Shown: positions 59,909-64,000 of the stretch, in pieces
Numbering within the stretch: position 1 is the stretch's first letter
Layout: each line of letters opens with the position of its first letter
From: Cryptomeria japonica
Lineage: Eukaryota; Streptophyta; Pinopsida; Cupressales; Cupressaceae
Length of the DNA stretch: 64,000 nucleotides
Direction: 5' to 3'
Assembly (NCBI RefSeq): GCF_030272615.1
Contig: NC_081405.1
Location: 153,777,113-153,841,112 of the forward strand
Made by a program: the position numbers and the translations under genes
The notes under the pieces: generated by a model
Told to the model about the DNA's origin: nothing
Seen by the model: only the letters and a program-made list of their open reading frames with translations
Databases searched by the model: none

Positions 59909-62900
59909 CTAATCAATATTTCGGGAAGGCAGGAAACACGCTAGAGGAGGAACATCCAACATAGCAGATGGACCTATCACAAGATCCAAACAAGGGCTAT
60001 GTTCATGTTCCAAGCCACGTTGTTCTTGTCTAGGAGCTAAGATAAGTGCTTTAGAAAATTCGTTAGATAAATGGTTATCAATATCAACATATTCATATTC
60101 ACTATCAGAAGCAAGAGAAGTAACATTTTCATCATGAATAATATTTTCATCTATATCATCATCAAGATTTATAAAAATAGGATCTTTAACTCGCACAGGA
60201 TCAAAACCATCATGCATCTTATGCTTAGGAGATTTTGGCTCAATTTTCGGCTGAGGAGAAAATGGAATAATACTAGCTGAAGGTGTTTTTGGGGATTGCA
60301 GAGTTTGAGAAGCAGCTGCATGAGCTCTAAGATGACGCTTTCATTGGCGTTCACGCGCAAAATGATTTCGTCTAGTCTTAGTAGGAAGTTGAGAAGATTG
60401 GGGAGGAGGAATGTTCTCATCCTTATCACTTGGGTGTTTAGGTTGTGGTCTCTTAGGTTGGATAATAGGAGAAGAGGAAGGTCTCTTCTCTTTATAAGAG
60501 GAAGGAGGAGGAACTGCTCCATATAAAGGAGGAATATTTGGTTTAGGAAGAAGACCAAGTCCATCATGACGAGGAGGTATAGGTCTACTTTTAGAAAGTT
60601 TATTAGACATAGACATAGTCACATCCATAGGAATGGGTTGGGAATATTCTTGAGGAAAGACATTAGTTTCATCTTTCAAAGGAAGAACTTCCTTCTCAAG
60701 AACGATAGGAATATCAAGTTTGGGTGTTCGAGGTTCACTTAGAGATAGGATCATATCTTTTTTCCACTTTTGATAAGATTTGAAAAGATGATCACTTCGT
60801 GGTGGAAGAGATTGGAATTGTTTAGGCCAAAAATAATCAATAGGAACGCTAGAAGTTCTTTTAGTTGGTTTAAAGAGACTATGATTAACAGTAACAACCT
60901 CACCATTATGGGGAAATTTCAAACACTTGTGAATAGGAGAAGCAATAGCTTTCATGGAAGATAGCCAAGGATAGCCTAGCTTCACACGAAATTGTTCGGA
61001 TGATGGAATAATAGCAAAGCTCACATCAAGGGATTTGTTATGGACCTCAATAGGTAATGTAATAGAACCAATTGCAGGAGAAAAAAATGCATCAAATAAT
61101 TTCACAACAACATTTGTTTTGTCATAGATCACTTGATTTAATTGCAAAGTAAAAAGAAATTCTTCAATAATAACATTAACCATGCAAGAAGGATCAATAA
61201 GCACTCCACGACAAGGTGTATTCTTGACTTTTGCAACTATATATAAAGGACCATAAAGTGCCCTGATAGTTTCACTGGAATCAAATGTGATGGAAGGTTC
61301 TTTAGGGATTTTCTGCTGCTCTACAAAGTTAATCACATTCGAAGTCATAGACACAAGACCATCAGGTGAGAAAGAGGAACCATTAGTCTCAATCACATTA
61401 GAGGTATGAGAAGGTAATGGATCAGTAAAAATTTTAAGATTTTGGTTAGGAAGAGCTACAGATGTGTTGCCTTTATCATTCACACCTGAAACAGAGATAG
61501 TATTATTATCAATCAAATCTTGAATTTTACCCTTTAAAGCAAAACATTTTTCAGTATCATGCCCAGGTTGACGATGAAATTGACAAAAAGATTTGTTATC
61601 AAAATAGGGTGAATTAATCTTTGTAGGATCTATTTTCTTTATTGAAGGGAGAGTAAGTACATTTCGTTCCAATAACTTATTCATAACACTATGCAATGAT
61701 TCATTCAAAGGAGTAAACTCTCTTTCTTTCTTGAAAAACTTAGAAATAGGAGGCACACCTGATGCTGCATTCACATTGTTGTTGGTGATGTTTTCATTGA
61801 ACTTAATGAACCCTCTGTTTGGTTTAAACTTCCCAAATGGTTGTTGACTACTATCACCCTTATCACTCGGAGCCATAGGATTTGCTTGTTCCATTTGACT
61901 CACAGTCAGTTGATAATTGTGAAGAGTTGCACACAACTATTGGAAATAAGTAAACTCAGAAAACAGAAGTTTTTCTCTAATATCTTTTTGTAAATTAGAA
62001 ATAAAGATTCTTTGAGTATCATTGTCAGGTACTGGAAAAGAAATTTGAGCACACAAATGCTTATATCTACCAATGAAATCAGTCACTTTTTCTTTAACAC
62101 CTTGTTTACAATGCATTAAATCAATCAAAGTAACTTTAGGACTTATATTGTTTTGAAATTGTTGAATAAAAGCATTTGCAAGTTGTTGGAAAGAAGTAAT
62201 AGAATAGGAAGGCAACGAGCAATACCATTGTAGAGCCTTATCTCTTAATGTTCTAATAAATAGTTTTGCAAGCAACCTTTGGTCATGAGTAAAATCGGTA
62301 CATATTGTTTGAAAGGTCTTAACATGTGTTAGAGGATCACCTTTACCATTATAAAGCTCCAACTACGGGATTTCAACATGCTTAGGGGGGATAGCTCGAA
62401 CAATGTCAAGAGAAAGTGGGCTCGCAACATCAAATGTGGGCACACTAAACTTAGATTGATTCATAGAGGCAGTTTGTTGCTGTAAAGAAGAGACAGTTTG
62501 TGCAAGATTGTTAATGGTCACTTCAGTCGAAGAGTTCATTTTAGACATGTTAGATTGTGATGGAGGTATTATGTTATTGAAAGAAGGTATTGATTGAGAG
62601 TAAGGTGGCGGGACCCTATGATAGTTAGTCATAGGAGATGATTGGAAAGAAGGAACACTACAAGGAGGAATGGAATGGTTGAATGAATTGCCCCCTTGCG
62701 TCATGTTCATTTGTGGAGATGTAATAGGGACACTCATTGAAGGAATGAATGAAGAAGTCGGATTGAATGAAGGAAGAGGGTTGATTGAAGGGGAAGGATT
62801 TCCCCCATGACTGGTGATCATAGGTGGAATGTTTTGTATTGAAGTAGTCATTATGTTTGATGTAAAAGTAAGTATACTAGCAATAGAAGTTGTCAAAGGG

Positions 62901-63319
62901 ATAGAATGATTGACTTGAGTAGGAGGTTGTGTATAACCTAAAGTTTCGACGCAACTCTTCATAGGCATCACATTTGAATCTACAATGTGTGCAATACTAC
63001 GCAAAATATCAATTCCATTCTTATCACTTTGAACCATATGTTTTAGACCCTCAATTAATGAAAGAGCTTGGCTATCGGGGTATTCTTGAGACATCCATTG
63101 CTGAAAATCGTCAAATTGGTTATCCAATTTCGAAAGTTGTTCTACAGAAACCTCATGGAGAGCTTCTTCATCATTAAGAGGATTAGAGGAATTACCCATG
63201 TCCTCGTTTAAAAGGCCATTAGGTTCCATCTCCTCGGTAATTAAACCTTGGAAAGACTTAATTCTAAGGCTTCGTCTAACGGCAATAGTGTAAGTAGGGC
63301 TTATTGTTGTAAAACTCAT
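59909..63319 (-). pseudogene. gag-protease polyprotein, single frame with three nonsense codons
   Basis: Starts at the ATG of MSFTTISPTY (63319). About 1,137 codons stay in one frame, broken by TAG (62363-62365), TAG (61937-61939) and TGA (60341-60343), with no frameshift. N-terminal Ser/Pro/Met-rich region; gag capsid domain with LELYNGKGDPLTHVKTF and DKALQWYCSLP; a knuckle-like CQFHRQPGHDTEKC (about 61550-61590); protease-like RGVLIDPSCMVNVI (about 61180-61215), where the usual Asp-Ser/Thr-Gly is Asp-Pro-Ser; then a Pro-rich tail. No polymerase follows. Function in life: particle formation and maturation. Mutations look like single transitions. Confidence 0.75.
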
Positions 63320-64000
63320 GCACTAGAGAGAGAGAGAGAAGATTTTGAATTTTGAAAATAAAGTTGGCAAAATTGAACAATGAGATAATGATTATCCAAT
63401 TTGAACTTTGTGAAAGAAGAGGGAAACACAACTTCCAAGAAAAGTAGGCACAATTGAAAAATTAGGGCCAACGGGGGTAGCTCTTAATTTTAATTGTTAT
63501 CTTGAAAATTGAAATCTTGAATTTTGAATTTATTTTCGAATTTAAAGGTAGCAAATTTCAATAAAATCAGCCAATCTCCTAGATTTAAGCTGTTAAATGC
63601 AATCATGACAATCTCCCGAAATTTCAAAAAAAATGTAGGGGACCGTGGCGAACGGAGTGCACACGGTCCTTGCAACTTTTTTTGAAATTTTCAGGGATGA
63701 AGGTTATGATGATTTTAAAGCTAATCTGAAAAAATTGAGTGATTTTACGATCTGTAGATAGGCCAAATTAAAGTTGCAATCTCAAAATTGAATCCTACCA
63801 AGATTGTTGAAAAATGCAAAATTTGAATTTTGAAAAAGAGAGGGAAACTGAAATTTTGAATTTTATGATTTTAGAGGGAATACTAAAAGCAATGCAAGCT
63901 TTGAAATTTAAAAGTTGACTCAATTTCATGCAAAATTCAATTTTAAAAGCGGAAATCAAAGTTGTTGCAATCAAACACTTAATTTCAAAAGTCACAAATT
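63320..64000 (-). other. 5' leader of the gag-protease element
   Basis: AT-rich, with repeated gaattttgaa words and a (GA)n run at about 63327-63341. It contains a hairpin ggaccgtg/cacggtcc (63640-63669) whose cggagtgcacacggtcc half also occurs in the LTR at 58285-58301. Confidence 0.5.

Larger units (their letters stand above)
57913..64000 (-). mobile_element. Gypsy-type element with gag-protease only, 5' end outside window
   Basis: Minus-strand element. From the right: a 5' leader (63320-64000), one long gag-protease frame (63319-59909), a 3' untranslated region, a polypurine tract and a 3' LTR (57913-59120). No RT, RNase H or integrase lies between protease and LTR, so it would depend on another element. 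The 5' LTR is beyond 64000. Confidence 0.75.

Overview
The window is plant nuclear DNA and most likely comes from a gymnosperm (conifer). It holds one host gene with intact reading frame, spread over 30 kb with two giant introns. The rest is layered, decayed retroelements, AT-rich filler and a few DNA transposons. The conifer assignment is inference from intron size and the style of the repeats, not from a marker gene.

The host gene is a plant purple acid phosphatase (PAP10/PAP12/kidney-bean-PAP type). It has eight exons at 11523-11696, 11819-12019, 14127-14238, 21696-21919, 37392-37530, 40243-40463, 40946-41067 and 41229-41424. Phases are consistent, the product is about 462 aa, and all metal-ligand motifs are present. 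It starts with a secretory signal, has a phosphate-starvation-type P1BS motif about 130 bp upstream of the ATG, and a polyadenylation signal after the stop. Intron 3 (7.5 kb) and intron 4 (15.5 kb) are filled with insertions.

Layout. 1-7260: a long-TIR DNA element whose left arm carries a LINE, with a tRNA-derived SINE inside. 8205-8993: a non-autonomous hAT element with an 8-bp target duplication. 9985-10275: a second SINE-like unit. 11523-41424: the PAP gene. Its intron 3 holds a Ty3/gypsy integrase relic, a decayed copy of the exon 5/intron 5 region, an LTR-like block and a SINE. Its intron 4 holds a minus-strand LINE split by an LTR, a MITE-like unit, tandem repeats, and a plus-strand LINE split by a 7.2-kb unit (28831-36060). 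That unit carries a 13-box, roughly 167-bp-period hairpin array and a large ORF without reverse transcriptase. 41704-43439: a solo LTR between two 154-bp identical repeats. 44940-47909: a minus-strand LINE. 48178-57510: an old Ty3/gypsy element (282-bp LTRs, gag-pro-RT-RH-IN, extra 3' ORF). 57511-57912: a second copy of 402 bp of the LINE. 57913-64000: a minus-strand gypsy-type element with gag-protease only, running off the window.

The most interesting observation is that the lone ORF of the 28831-36060 unit and the extra ORF downstream of integrase in the 48178-57510 element share two motif blocks in the same order and at the same spacing (about 95 codons). They therefore appear to be one accessory-protein family carried by two different retroelements. 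No bacterial-type system, CRISPR array or operon is present.
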